A stretch of 64,000 nt of DNA from Glaciihabitans sp. INWT7 (GCF_014217685.1 NZ_CP043653.1:500419-564418), one strand, 5' to 3'; positions 1 to 8,976 are shown, numbered from the stretch's first letter. The notes: a model not told the origin generated them from the sequence alone. Made by a program: numbers and translations.

Positions 1-951
1 GAACCGGCGTCCTTCGCCCACGACGAAGACCGTGGAGGTCTGAAGGTCCCTCATGACCCGGAGGGCGGCTCGCGGCCCGGCGGTCGAGGAGATGAGAGCA
101 CGCACGGGCTCCATGACGCTCGCGGCGGTGAGAACGCGAGCGCGGTCGACATCCTTCACGAACTGGGCGACATAGTCGTTTGCCGGGTCGGTGAGGATGT
201 CTTCTGGGGTTCCGACCTGCACTATTCGGCCGTCGCGCATGACCGCGATACGGTCGCCGAGGAACATCGCCTCGTTGAGGTCGTGGGTGATGAAGATGAT
301 GGTCTTGCCGAACTCGGCCTGCAGCTCGACGAGCTGCTCCTGCATCTCACGACGGATGAGCGGGTCGAGTGCCGAGAATGCCTCGTCCATCAGCAGGATC
401 TCCGTGTCTGCGGCGAGCGCCCTCGCTAGTCCGACGCGTTGCTGCATTCCGCCGGACAACTGCCCGGGGAGCTTGTTCTCCCAGCCCTCGAGGCCCACGC
501 GCTTCACGACGGTGAGGGCGCGTTCGCGGCGCTCGGCCAGGGGGACCCCCTGCACTTCGAGGGCGTACGCGGCATTGTCGAGCACCGTGCGGTGCGGCAG
601 GAGGGCGAAGTGCTGGAAGACCATCGAGATGCTTCGACGGCGCACATCCCGCACCTGAACGGGTGACGCGCCCGTGATGTCGACGTCGTTGATGGTCACC
701 GATCCGGCCGTCGGCTCGACGAGCCCATTGAGCATGCGGATGAGCGTGGACTTGCCGGATCCGGAGAGGCCCATCACCACGAAGATCTCGCCGCGCTTCA
801 CGTCGAACGAGGAGTCGATGACGGCGGCCGTGGTGCCGTCGCCGAGTGAATCGCGGGTCGCTCCACCCTCGAGGCGCTTGACGCCCTCGCGGGGTCTGCG
901 GCCGAAGACCTTGTAGAGGCCTCTCACTTTTACTGCGGTGGAATCTGACAT
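1..951 (-). CDS. proV: Glycine betaine/proline-type ABC transporter ATP-binding protein (partial)
   Basis: ATPase subunit of an osmoprotectant (quaternary amine) ABC importer, acting at the inner face of the membrane. The reading frame starts at ATG 951 and is still open after 317 codons at the window edge, so the C-terminal end is missing. Visible motifs: Walker A GLSGSGKST (residues 61-69), signature LSGGMQQR (165-172), Walker B ILLMDE (185-190) and the switch histidine in FITHD (about 220-224). The long pre-Walker N-terminus and the stretch after residue 265, entering a CBS-like region, fit ProV/OpuAA rather than a generic ATPase. Permease and binding-protein genes would be expected beyond the left edge. 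Substrate is inferred from the family only. Confidence 0.88.
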   Translation of the reverse strand, partial: MSDSTAVKVRGLYKVFGRRPREGVKRLEGGATRDSLGDGTTAAVIDSSFDVKRGEIFVVMGLSGSGKSTLIRMLNGLVEPTAGSVTINDVDITGASPVQVRDVRRRSISMVFQHFALLPHRTVLDNAAYALEVQGVPLAERRERALTVVKRVGLEGWENKLPGQLSGGMQQRVGLARALAADTEILLMDEAFSALDPLIRREMQEQLVELQAEFGKTIIFITHDLNEAMFLGDRIAVMRDGRIVQVGTPEDILTDPANDYVAQFVKDVDRARVLTAASVMEPVRALISSTAGPRAALRVMRDLQTSTVFVVGEGRRF

Positions 952-1453
952 CGGATCTCCAGACGCGCGACAGCGATCCGTCGGATCGCGAACGCGTTTC
1001 ATGTTGGTAACGACCGGGTCTGCGACGCGTCCCGCAAACTCCCACATCAAGCAATTTCGACGGTTTCCCGGCGCTGCGATCGGAGTGTCACGGTGGTGCT
1101 GCCCTGGGGCGGTACCGACGACGCCAGACCATACGTTGACATCCCACCGGGGTGTGGGACGGGAGCGCGGACTGGGCTCTATGGGCCAAATGGGCCACGA
1201 CGAGGCTAGCAACATCCGCACGGTCGAAGTAGGGCGGAGTGCCCGAAACCGCTCGGTTCCCGGTGCGGACCGGGTAGGAATTCGCCGTGCTTGCAGGCAT
1301 CCGGCAGCGTTTCAAGGAGTTGCAGTTTTGTTACCTTCACCCGGCGGATCGGCCAGACGGACATCGCTCTGGCGGGTCCGTGCTACGGTTATCAGTGCAC
1401 ATTTGCAACTATTGCATGAATACAGATTGCGTACGACTACAGAGGGTGAAGTG
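952..1453. other. 502-bp intergenic region between divergent proV and the ClC gene
   Basis: No convincing gene. The ClC frame is open upstream of 1454 as far as 938, but the encoded residues are arginine/serine-rich and lack ClC character. The only clear element is the palindrome at 1403-1417 (listed separately). Promoters for proV (leftward) and the ClC gene (rightward) must both lie here; I could not fix either. Confidence 0.6.
1403..1424 (+). promoter_or_regulatory. Fur-family-like operator upstream of the ClC gene
   Basis: TTGCAACTATTGCAT (1403-1417) holds the perfect inverted repeat TGCAA-CTA-TTGCA. The 19-mer CAACTATTGCATGAATACA (1406-1424) matches 17 of 19 positions of a sequence at 6354-6372 in front of the ctaG operon. 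TTGCAA-type boxes are known for actinobacterial Fur-family regulators (Nur, CatR/FurA). Which regulator binds here is inference. Confidence 0.5.
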
Positions 1454-3250
1454 ATGGCGACATCTGTGCGAGAACGATGGGTCGAGCCCGGCCGACGATG
1501 GTGGACTTTTCGTTGGCTGCGGGGGGCGAAGCCCTTCGGCGACCGGCTCGGCCTCGCATCCCTCCAACTGGTCGTGCCTGCGGTCATCGTGGGCGCCGGC
1601 GCTGGCCTCGCCGCGGTGGCATTCCGCTGGCTGGTCACGGCGGCGACTTTCGTGTTCACGGGCACAAAGGACTATTCGTCGTCCGTCGGCCATCCGGCGA
1701 ATCCGTGGCTTCCGTGGCTGGGCGGGGCATTCGTCATCATCGCTCCCTCCGTCGGCGGCCTCCTGTACGGACCCCTGGTCGATCGCTTCGCCCGCGAGGC
1801 CAGAGGTCACGGTGTGCCAGAGGTCATGTACGCCGTGACCAAACGCGGGGGGCGGATCCCCGGCAAGGTCGCGGTGGTCAAGGCCCTCGCCTCTGCCATC
1901 ACCATCGGGTCCGGTGGTTCGGTCGGCCGCGAAGGCCCCATCGTGCAGATCGGATCCGCGATGGGATCGACTCTCGCGCGGGTCATGCGCATGCCGGAAT
2001 CTCGAGTGCGCACCCTCGTCGCGTGCGGCGCGGCCGGGGGAATCGCCGCGACCTTCAACGCCCCCATCGCGGGCGTCTTCTTCGCTCTCGAGCTTCTTCT
2101 CCGTGATTTCGCCGCCGCGTCCTTCGGCGCCGTGATGCTGGCCTCGATCACGGCATCCGTCGTCGGCCGTTCGATGCTCGGCGATCACCCGTTCCTCACT
2201 CTGCCGACCTTCACCGTGGCGAATCCCTCGCAGTTCGCGCTATTCGCCGTGCTCGGCCTGTTCGCGGGGCTCGTGGGAGTCGGCTTCACGAGGTTTCTCT
2301 ACGCGATCGAGGACTTCTGCGACTGGGCCTGGCGCGGACCGGAGTGGCTGCGTCCGGTCGCGGGCGGTCTGCTCTTGGGGTTGCTGCTGTTCGCGATACC
2401 GCAGATGTACGGGGTCGGCTACCCGGTGCTCGAGAAGAGCGTCATGGGCGGCTATGCGCTCGGCATGCTCATCCTGCTGCTGGTGGCCAAGATCATCGCC
2501 ACGAGCCTGACCATCGGGATCGGCGGATCCGGCGGGGTCTTCGCGCCGTCTCTCTTCATCGGCGCCATGCTCGGAGCTGCCTTCGGCGACGTCGTCGGGC
2601 TGGTGATCCCGAGTCTCGCCGGTCAGGCCGGGGCCTTCGCCCTCGTCGGCATGGGCGCCGTCTTCGCCGGGGCGACTCGCGCGCCGATCACCGCCGGCAT
2701 CATCCTGTTCGAGCTCACCGGCGAATACAGCATCATCCTGCCCCTGCTGCTGGCCATCATCGTGGCGACGGGCACGTCCCGACTGCTCACCAAAGACACG
2801 ATCTACACCCTGAAGCTCCGGCGCCGCGGAGTCAATATCGGCACGGCACCGGCCAACACGGCCCTTCACGCGGTGCACGTTCGAGACGTCATGGGTACGC
2901 CGCCCACGATTGCGGAGAGCACTCTCGCGAAAGACGGCGCGGGTCTGCTCATCGCATCGGGCAGGTCGGCCCTGCCGGTGACCTCGGCCGGTGGCGGCTA
3001 TGCGGGGGTGCTCACCGTGCGAGCGGTCACCGACGCCCTGGCCAACGACGACGATGCGTCCAGGCTCACCGCGGGGGAACTGAGCGAACTCATCGATTCC
3101 GTGCTGCCCGGGTCGACCCTCGACGGTGCCCTCGACACGGTGTTGGCCACGACCGACAACGACGGCGTGCCCGTCGTCGACGATGCGGGGATACTCCGGG
3201 GCTGGCTCGACCAGAACGCGGTGCTGCGCGCTCTCGCCGGCGAACGTTAG
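1454..3250 (+). CDS. ClC-family chloride channel/transporter with CBS domains
   Basis: Predicted 598-aa polytopic membrane protein of the voltage-gated chloride channel family, moving Cl- (possibly with H+ exchange). The ClC signatures are visible: GSGGSVGREGP in the first third, with the gating glutamate of GREGP, and GGSGGVFAPSLFIG in the second half. Roughly ten hydrophobic segments are followed by a soluble C-terminus with a CBS pair (starting near HAVHVRDVMGTPPTI). ATG 1454 was chosen because purine-rich AGAGGGTGAAG lies just upstream; GTG 1451 is an in-frame alternative. The gene stands alone, convergent with the thioredoxin operon, and has a Fur-like palindrome 30-50 bp upstream. Transporter versus channel mode cannot be read from the sequence with confidence. 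Confidence 0.9.
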   Translation: MATSVRERWVEPGRRWWTFRWLRGAKPFGDRLGLASLQLVVPAVIVGAGAGLAAVAFRWLVTAATFVFTGTKDYSSSVGHPANPWLPWLGGAFVIIAPSVGGLLYGPLVDRFAREARGHGVPEVMYAVTKRGGRIPGKVAVVKALASAITIGSGGSVGREGPIVQIGSAMGSTLARVMRMPESRVRTLVACGAAGGIAATFNAPIAGVFFALELLLRDFAAASFGAVMLASITASVVGRSMLGDHPFLTLPTFTVANPSQFALFAVLGLFAGLVGVGFTRFLYAIEDFCDWAWRGPEWLRPVAGGLLLGLLLFAIPQMYGVGYPVLEKSVMGGYALGMLILLLVAKIIATSLTIGIGGSGGVFAPSLFIGAMLGAAFGDVVGLVIPSLAGQAGAFALVGMGAVFAGATRAPITAGIILFELTGEYSIILPLLLAIIVATGTSRLLTKDTIYTLKLRRRGVNIGTAPANTALHAVHVRDVMGTPPTIAESTLAKDGAGLLIASGRSALPVTSAGGGYAGVLTVRAVTDALANDDDASRLTAGELSELIDSVLPGSTLDGALDTVLATTDNDGVPVVDDAGILRGWLDQNAVLRALAGER

Positions 3251-3260
3251 CCTCGCTCGC

Positions 3261-4475
3261 TCAGGAGCCGCCCAGCGCAGGGTCGAAGGTATCGAGCACA
3301 TAGTCGAGCTGTTCGGCGGTGAAGGCTCCGGGATGTCTCACGAGCACTGTGCCCGCCGGATCGAGGATCACCGTGTAAGGAAGCCCGGTGATCTGGAACT
3401 CGCCAGCGAGCGTTCCGGATCGGTCCGCGGCCAGAGGGTAGGTGATGCCGGCGTGCGCGGCGAAGGCGACTGCGGACCCGGCCGCGTCCGACACGTCGAC
3501 GCCGATGAATTCCACGGTTCGGCCGTCCTTGACGAACTCGGACTGCATCTCGGGGAGTTCCTGTACGCAGGCGGTGCACGTACTCGACCAGAAGTTGATC
3601 ACCTCGTATTTTCCGGCCGCCGGAGTGGTGCCGATCAGGGAAGACGACGTGCCGAGGGACGGAAGTTGCGCCGGCGCCGGGCTGTCCCCGAGTTGTGCGG
3701 AGGCCTTCGCCGATGCCGTCATGGCCGGGCCGCCGACCGGTCCACCTTCGGCGGCCGGCAGAAGGGAAACCGCCAGCTGGGCCATCGCGTGACCGAACAG
3801 GGTCGTGCTCGCCGCCCCGGTGCCGAAGCCGCCTACCTGGGCTTCGTCGCCCTTCGGATCGATGAAGAACAACTGGGCGCCGTGATCCACCGTGCGGGAC
3901 TTCGCATGCAGAGTGATCGGCACGCCGTACTTTTTCGCCACGGAAGCGAGGGTCGCCGCCGGGCCCGTGCCGAAGTACCAGTTGCTCGCCGATGCGAGGC
4001 CATGGGCATCGGTCCAGGTCTTCACGGCATCGACCGCGGGATAGTACGGATTCGCATTGACCGACACGAAGGCGACATCCTTCGCACGGGCGCCGAGATC
4101 GTGGTCGGCGGCCGCGACGTCCTGAGCGAGCAGGGTGCAGAGATCCTCGCACTGGTCGTCGTTGAAGCTGAGCACCACCGCGCGCCCGGCGAACTGGGAC
4201 AGGCTGAGTGGCTTTCCCCGCTGGTCGGTGAGAGCGAAGTCGGGCATGCGGGTGTGGCTCACCCCGAGGTTCGCGAGTTCGAGCAGTGATGAGGCCGGCC
4301 GGCCGATTCCCACGGGGTCTTCTGCGGCGGATCCGGGCGTCGACGGTGCAGCGGGCACCAGCGCGACGATGGCCACGACCACGAGTGCGAGGGCGACCAC
4401 TCCTCCGATGGTGGCCCAGAGAAGGCCGCGCGGGCCGCCGGTCGGATTCGTGGCTCTCGCCTGGTCGTTTTTCAT
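3261..4475 (-). CDS. SCO1/SenC-like domain fused to a TlpA/ResA-like thioredoxin domain
   Basis: A 404-aa membrane-anchored extracytoplasmic protein. One N-terminal membrane segment (about 17-42) is followed by a redoxin domain (about 72-240) with SCO1/SenC features: CEDLC (C109, C113) and H198 in VDHGAQLFFIDP, the Cys/Cys/His copper site of that family. A Pro/Ala linker leads to a second thioredoxin fold (about 268-404) with active-site CTAC (C300, C303) in FWSSTCTAC and a cis-Pro in GLPYT. The likely role is copper delivery plus thiol reduction during cytochrome oxidase assembly. It is the last gene of an operon with ccdA (ATGA overlap) and ctaG; CcdA would supply the reducing power. The two-domain fusion is unusual; SCO1 and TlpA are normally separate. 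Confidence 0.85.
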   Translation of the reverse strand: MKNDQARATNPTGGPRGLLWATIGGVVALALVVVAIVALVPAAPSTPGSAAEDPVGIGRPASSLLELANLGVSHTRMPDFALTDQRGKPLSLSQFAGRAVVLSFNDDQCEDLCTLLAQDVAAADHDLGARAKDVAFVSVNANPYYPAVDAVKTWTDAHGLASASNWYFGTGPAATLASVAKKYGVPITLHAKSRTVDHGAQLFFIDPKGDEAQVGGFGTGAASTTLFGHAMAQLAVSLLPAAEGGPVGGPAMTASAKASAQLGDSPAPAQLPSLGTSSSLIGTTPAAGKYEVINFWSSTCTACVQELPEMQSEFVKDGRTVEFIGVDVSDAAGSAVAFAAHAGITYPLAADRSGTLAGEFQITGLPYTVILDPAGTVLVRHPGAFTAEQLDYVLDTFDPALGGS

Positions 4476-5335
4476 CTGAGCTGCTCTCCCTGGCTGTCGG
4501 GGTGCGGATGCCGCCGTGCCGAGAAGGCGGCGATGGCGAAGCCGACGATGACCGTGGCCCCCAGGGCGCAGGCGACCACGAACGGTGCAGTCGATACGGC
4601 GTTGCTGACGGCCTGCTGGATCGTGCCGACCGCCCGGGTCACAGCGGTCACTGCGTGCGGATCGACGAGGTCGGTGACCCAGTAGAAGACCAGATACAGA
4701 CCAACGGTGGCCTCGAGGATATTCGCGACGATCGGGACGAGCCGGCTCGCTCGCCGCAATCGACGGGAGATTCCCCCACCCGCGCGCACAGTGATGAGGC
4801 TCAGACCGGTCACGAGCGTGCCCATGCCCAACCCGTAGGCCACGAAGGTGGCGATCCCGGGGAGCAGACCAAGGCGGGCGAAGGTGCCGGAGACTCCGGC
4901 GAGGAACAGGGGGAACGCACAGGTGAGTGAGCCGACGGCATAGGCGACGCCGAATCCGGCCATCGAGACAACTCCTGTGCCGGAGCGGAATCGGACGGCG
5001 GGAAGGGAGATCCGCGGGTGCCTGCCCCAGAGACCGGCCACCCCGAACACCGCGAGTGCCGCGCCGAACCCGATCATGAACCAGGGCGCGGTTGCGATGA
5101 TCCATTGGGCGGCGACCGAGGCGAGCAGTCCGACCGTCGCGAAGACGGCGATGAAGCCGAGGGTCACGCCGCCGCCCGCGATGAGAGCCGCTGCCGCGCG
5201 ATGACCCGGTGCGGTGCGGAGATCTCGCCGGGCGAACATGGCCAGGTAACCGGGGAGCAGCGGGAAACCACAGGGGTTGACCGCCGCGATCAGACCGAGG
5301 GTGAAGGCGTAGACCATCGCGGTGGAACCGGTCAC
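4472..5335 (-). CDS. ccdA: CcdA-type cytochrome c biogenesis/thiol-disulfide transmembrane protein
   Basis: Predicted 287-aa multi-pass membrane protein of the CcdA/DsbD-beta family, which carries electrons from cytoplasmic thioredoxin to extracytoplasmic thiol proteins. The family cysteines are visible in AAVNPCGFPLLPGY near the N-terminus and GSLTCAFPLFLAG in the middle. GTG 5335 was chosen because it overlaps the ctaG stop codon as GTGA, and the gene ends in an ATGA overlap with the SCO1-thioredoxin gene; ATG 5317 is a later alternative. This packing implies one transcript in which CcdA re-reduces the downstream thioredoxin domain. Confidence 0.88.
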   Translation of the reverse strand: MTGSTAMVYAFTLGLIAAVNPCGFPLLPGYLAMFARRDLRTAPGHRAAAALIAGGGVTLGFIAVFATVGLLASVAAQWIIATAPWFMIGFGAALAVFGVAGLWGRHPRISLPAVRFRSGTGVVSMAGFGVAYAVGSLTCAFPLFLAGVSGTFARLGLLPGIATFVAYGLGMGTLVTGLSLITVRAGGGISRRLRRASRLVPIVANILEATVGLYLVFYWVTDLVDPHAVTAVTRAVGTIQQAVSNAVSTAPFVVACALGATVIVGFAIAAFSARRHPHPDSQGEQLR

Positions 5336-6315
5336 CGGACATCCCGGCGGGCGAGGGACGAGAGGTATGCGTTGTAGGCGTTCCGTTCGGCATCGCCGTC
5401 GGCATCCGCCTTGCGGTTCGCCGTGCGTTCGTGGCGCCGTTCGTGCCCCTGCCACTGGAAGAACAGCACCCCGAGCACGATGAGGGTCGGCAGTTCGGTG
5501 AACCCCCACGCGATGCCTCCGCCCAGTGCCTGGTCGGCCAGCGCGCTGATGCCCCAGCTCGGATCCGGGTGCGCATAGAAGCGCACGAGAAGATCGACGG
5601 ACATCATCACGATCACCCCGAAGAAGGCATGGAATGGCACCGTGATGACGAGTTCGAAGATCCTCAGCACGGGGGCGCTGAGTCGCCGCATCCCCCGGCT
5701 CGCCTGGCGAGGGGACGGGTCGACGCCCATGACGCCCCAGAAGTAGAGCGCACCGATGGCCAGGAAGTGCAGGAGCATCACGTTGTGGCCCCACATCGAT
5801 CCCATCAGATAGTCGAAGGCCGGCGTGAAGTAGAGGCCGTAGAGGCTCATCAGGAACAGGGCGACCGTCACTACCGGGTGGGTGAAGAAGCCCGCGATTC
5901 GAGAGTGCAGAACCCGCAGGATCAGCTTTCGCAGGTTGAGCCCGCCGCCGTGTTTCGCCGGGAGCGCGCGCAGCAGCAGGGTGACCGGAGCGCCGAGCAC
6001 GAGGAAGACGGGGGAGAGCATGCTCAGTGTCATGTGCTGCATCATGTGCACGCTGAAGAGTTCCATGCCGTAGCCGTCGATGCCCGTCGCGGTGACGAGC
6101 AGAACGGAGGCGATTCCGGCGATCCACCACACGGTGCGCTGCACCGGCCAGGCGATCCCGCGGCGATGGAGCCGCCAGACCCCGAGGAGATAGAGCGCAA
6201 GCAGAGCCGCCATGAGGAGGGGGATGACCGGAATCGGCTGCGGATGCCAGGCCAGGAGCCGGGCGAGCGTCGGCGGCAGCTGCGGCATCCACATCGGGCC
6301 GGTCATGTCATTCAT
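5332..6315 (-). CDS. ctaG: caa3-type cytochrome c oxidase assembly factor, CtaG family
   Basis: A 327-aa protein with about seven membrane segments, resembling Bacillus-type caa3_CtaG (not the unrelated Cox11 CtaG). His/Met-rich stretches such as ELFSVHMMQHMTLSMLSP and WGHNVMLLHFLA are characteristic and are plausible copper ligands. It is the first gene of the operon ctaG-ccdA-SCO1/thioredoxin. The promoter-side interval 6316-6423 carries a perfect 8-bp inverted repeat that resembles the site upstream of the ClC gene, so metal-dependent regulation is plausible. The charged C-terminus (HERRHERTANRK...) is cytoplasmic by the positive-inside rule. ATG 6315 is used; ATG 6306, three codons in, is possible. 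Confidence 0.87.
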   Translation of the reverse strand: MNDMTGPMWMPQLPPTLARLLAWHPQPIPVIPLLMAALLALYLLGVWRLHRRGIAWPVQRTVWWIAGIASVLLVTATGIDGYGMELFSVHMMQHMTLSMLSPVFLVLGAPVTLLLRALPAKHGGGLNLRKLILRVLHSRIAGFFTHPVVTVALFLMSLYGLYFTPAFDYLMGSMWGHNVMLLHFLAIGALYFWGVMGVDPSPRQASRGMRRLSAPVLRIFELVITVPFHAFFGVIVMMSVDLLVRFYAHPDPSWGISALADQALGGGIAWGFTELPTLIVLGVLFFQWQGHERRHERTANRKADADGDAERNAYNAYLSSLARRDVR

Positions 6316-6341
6316 TGCCCGTCACGTGCCACCCTGTCTCG

Positions 6342-6372
6342 CTTGCAACTACACAACTGTTGCAAGAATACA
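6342..6372 (-). promoter_or_regulatory. Fur-family-like operator upstream of the ctaG operon
   Basis: Perfect inverted repeat CTTGCAAC (6342-6349) / GTTGCAAG (6359-6366) with a 9-bp spacer, continuing into CAACTGTTGCAAGAATACA (6354-6372), which matches 17 of 19 positions of the motif at 1406-1424. It lies 27-57 bp upstream of the ctaG start, where a repressor would block transcription. A weak -35-like TTGAGT on the minus strand lies at its distal edge. Regulator identity is inferred only by similarity to TTGCAA-type Fur-family boxes. Confidence 0.5.
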
Positions 6373-6423
6373 CTCAAGGCCGATGGATGTTGCCTGAATG
6401 GACAGGGGCCGATCCTGGCCGGG

Positions 6424-8859
6424 TCAGCCCTCGAAGGTGATGTCGTCGGGTGACTTGTCCGGGCGCCACCCCCGCCAGGTGGGATGGCGGAGTCGCGTCG
6501 TTGCGGTCCATTCGGCGAACTCGACTTCACCCACGAGCCGGGGGGTCACCCAGTGCGCGCCGGTGGAATCGGCGCTATCGATGTCTGCGAACGGGCTTGT
6601 GGTGCGGGCGAGAGGAGCGAGTCGCTTCAGTGCGGCGTCCAGATCCGCATCGCTGAACCCGGTTCCGACCTTCCCGACGAAGCTGAGACCGCCGTCTCTC
6701 GGCACGCCGAGCAGGAGCGCTCCGATCCGGCCCGCACGGTTGCCCCTGCCGGAGGTCCAGCCCCCGACGATGACCTCTTGTGTGCGGTGATGCTTGAACT
6801 TGACCCAGCTGCGGGATCGCTTTCCCGCAAGGTAGGTGCTGTCGCGTCGCTTGGCGACAACGCCCTCGAGGCGCAGCGCGAGGCTGCTGGAGATCGCCGC
6901 GACTTCATCTCCCTCGAAGGCCGGTGGCAATTGGATCGACCCTCGTGGAAACAGGTGTTGCTCGAGTGCGGTGCGCCGAGCATCGTAGGGCTGCTTCACG
7001 AGGGATCGGCCCGAGAGGGAGAGCAGGTCGAAGGCCATGAACTGAACGGGTACCGATCTGAGGACCGCGGCCACGTCGGCCGCCTTGGTCAGCCCCATCC
7101 GTCGCTGCAGTAGTCCGAAGTCGGGCCGGCCGGACGGCGAGATCGCGACGATCTCGCCGTCGACCACCGCGTCACCCTCCACCGCATCGGCAAGCGCAGC
7201 GAGCTCGGGATAGCTCGTGGTCAGATCGATGCCGTTGCGGCTGGTGATGGTGACGACGCCGTCACTGACGGAGGCGATGGCGCGGATGCCGTCCCATTTC
7301 ATCTCGAAAGCCCACTCATCGTCTTCAGAAAGCTGTCCGGCTTTGCCCGGTGTCGCGAGCATCGGGCGAATCGTGTCGACTGCCCCGGGCGTGGCGCCGA
7401 CCACTTTCCGGGAGCGAGCGGGCTTCGGGGCCGCGGACGTGGTGTCCGCCATCAGGTGGATGAGCCAGTCGTTTTCGGCCCGTCCGGCGCCGCCGGTATG
7501 GATCAGCGCGTAGCGGTGCGATCCGTGTTGCTCGCCGTGGAGGGTCGCGATCACCTCTTTGCCCTCCCGCCACTTCTCCAGCTCGACGGTTCCGCTGTCC
7601 CAGATCGTGACCTCGCCACCGCCATATTCTCCTGCGGGAATACGGCCTTCGAAGGTGCCGTATTCGAGCGGATGGTCCTCCGTCTGTACGGCGAGATGAT
7701 TCTGCGCGGAGTCGGTGGGAACGCCCTTGGGGAGTGCCCAGCTCACGAGCACGCCGTCGTGCTCGAGCCGGAAGTCCCAGTGGAGCCGGCGGGCATGATG
7801 CTCCTGGATCACGAAGCTGTCGCCGGCAGTCGGTGCCGAATCTCCCGTGGGCACCGGCTCGGGGGTCTTTGCGGCATCTCGCTTGCGCCGGTACTCGGCC
7901 AAACGGTCCAGCCCTGCGGCGGAGGTCTCGAATCGCGACCGGTGCTCCGCAGTGGGCTCGAGCGACTCGAGGTGCCCCATGGCGAGAGCCGCGAGCGGAT
8001 CGCCCATCGACTCGATCCGCGCCTCGACCTCCGAGTATTGGAGCTGCCGTAGGCCCTTCTCCTCCAGTTCGCTCCAGCTGCGCGGCGCGGCGACGGTGGG
8101 ACTTTCCGCACCGCGAAGCGAGTAGGGGGTGATGGTGGTCTTCGCGCCGTTGTTCTGACTCCAGTCCACCAGCACCCGCCCAAGACGGGTGGACTTCTTC
8201 ATGTCGCTGACGACAAGCTCGGGGTGGTCTGCCTCCAGGGCCCGGGCGAGTTCATGGGCCACCGCACTGACCGCGGAGGCATCCTGGGAACCATCGAGCG
8301 GGGCATAGAGATGGATGCCCTTGCTCCCGCTCGTGACAGGGATCGCGCGAAGCCCCATGCCGTCGAGAATCGCCTTCGCCAGCCGGGCGACTTCCGCGCA
8401 TTCGGACAGCCCGACCCCCTCACCGGGATCGAGGTCGAGCACCAGGCGATCCGGGTTGAGCGGATGCCCGGTGCGACCGAAGCGCCACTGCGGCACGTGG
8501 ATTTCGAGAGCGGCGATCTGACCGAGCCAGGTGAGCGTGGCGAGATCGTTCACGAGGGGATACTCGTTCGAGTGGCCGCTGTGCTCGATCGCGCGACGCT
8601 TCACCCAGCGGGGGGTCGCATCATCCAGGTTCTTCTGCAAGAACGCCGTCCCGGGATGGGCCTCAGTGCCGACCCCGTCGACCCACCGCTTTCTGGTGGC
8701 GGGGCGCTGAGCGGCATGAGCGATCAGCACGTCTGCTACTGCCGCGTAATACGACAGCACGTCGCCCTTGGTCGTCTGCGTGTGTGGGTAGAGCACCTTG
8801 TCGAGGTTGGTGAGGGTGATTCGATGGCCTCCGACCTCCACGACCGTCTTCTGCGGCAC
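6424..8859 (-). CDS. ligD: Multifunctional ATP-dependent DNA ligase LigD (Pol-PE-Lig)
   Basis: 811-aa NHEJ enzyme with the actinobacterial domain order. The polymerase/primase domain (about 5-300) contains DLDPG at 142-146. The 3'-phosphoesterase domain (about 347-470) contains EHHARRLHWDFRLE. The ATP-dependent ligase domain (about 495-811) has nucleotidyl lysine K521 in EMKWDG and a C-terminal OB region. GTG 8859 was chosen because AGGAAGAGG lies 6 nt upstream; ATG 8931, 24 codons earlier, has no Shine-Dalgarno and a sequence-poor extension. The gene is divergent from ku, its functional partner, with about 117 bp between the preferred starts. It joins and fills DNA double-strand breaks with Ku. 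Confidence 0.93.
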   Translation of the reverse strand: MPQKTVVEVGGHRITLTNLDKVLYPHTQTTKGDVLSYYAAVADVLIAHAAQRPATRKRWVDGVGTEAHPGTAFLQKNLDDATPRWVKRRAIEHSGHSNEYPLVNDLATLTWLGQIAALEIHVPQWRFGRTGHPLNPDRLVLDLDPGEGVGLSECAEVARLAKAILDGMGLRAIPVTSGSKGIHLYAPLDGSQDASAVSAVAHELARALEADHPELVVSDMKKSTRLGRVLVDWSQNNGAKTTITPYSLRGAESPTVAAPRSWSELEEKGLRQLQYSEVEARIESMGDPLAALAMGHLESLEPTAEHRSRFETSAAGLDRLAEYRRKRDAAKTPEPVPTGDSAPTAGDSFVIQEHHARRLHWDFRLEHDGVLVSWALPKGVPTDSAQNHLAVQTEDHPLEYGTFEGRIPAGEYGGGEVTIWDSGTVELEKWREGKEVIATLHGEQHGSHRYALIHTGGAGRAENDWLIHLMADTTSAAPKPARSRKVVGATPGAVDTIRPMLATPGKAGQLSEDDEWAFEMKWDGIRAIASVSDGVVTITSRNGIDLTTSYPELAALADAVEGDAVVDGEIVAISPSGRPDFGLLQRRMGLTKAADVAAVLRSVPVQFMAFDLLSLSGRSLVKQPYDARRTALEQHLFPRGSIQLPPAFEGDEVAAISSSLALRLEGVVAKRRDSTYLAGKRSRSWVKFKHHRTQEVIVGGWTSGRGNRAGRIGALLLGVPRDGGLSFVGKVGTGFSDADLDAALKRLAPLARTTSPFADIDSADSTGAHWVTPRLVGEVEFAEWTATTRLRHPTWRGWRPDKSPDDITFEG

Positions 8860-8976
8860 CGTGACCCTCTTCCTGCTGTTGCTGGGGTTCCATCGTGCAT
8901 CCTGGCCACGCGGTCGGCCAGTGGTTGACATCGGAGGGGGCTTAACATCTCGAGTCCCGGCGGGGATCATGACGGT

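Noticed and set aside
938..1453. N-terminal extension of the ClC reading frame
   Set aside because: Open frame only; residues are Arg/Ser-rich without membrane or ClC character, and ATG 1454 has a ribosome-binding site. The overlap with the proV start region also argues against it.
3261..5576. Single long frame running through the ccdA region into the SCO1-thioredoxin gene
   Set aside because: The upstream part is an out-of-frame reading of ccdA; the real gene starts at ATG 4475 with an ATGA overlap.
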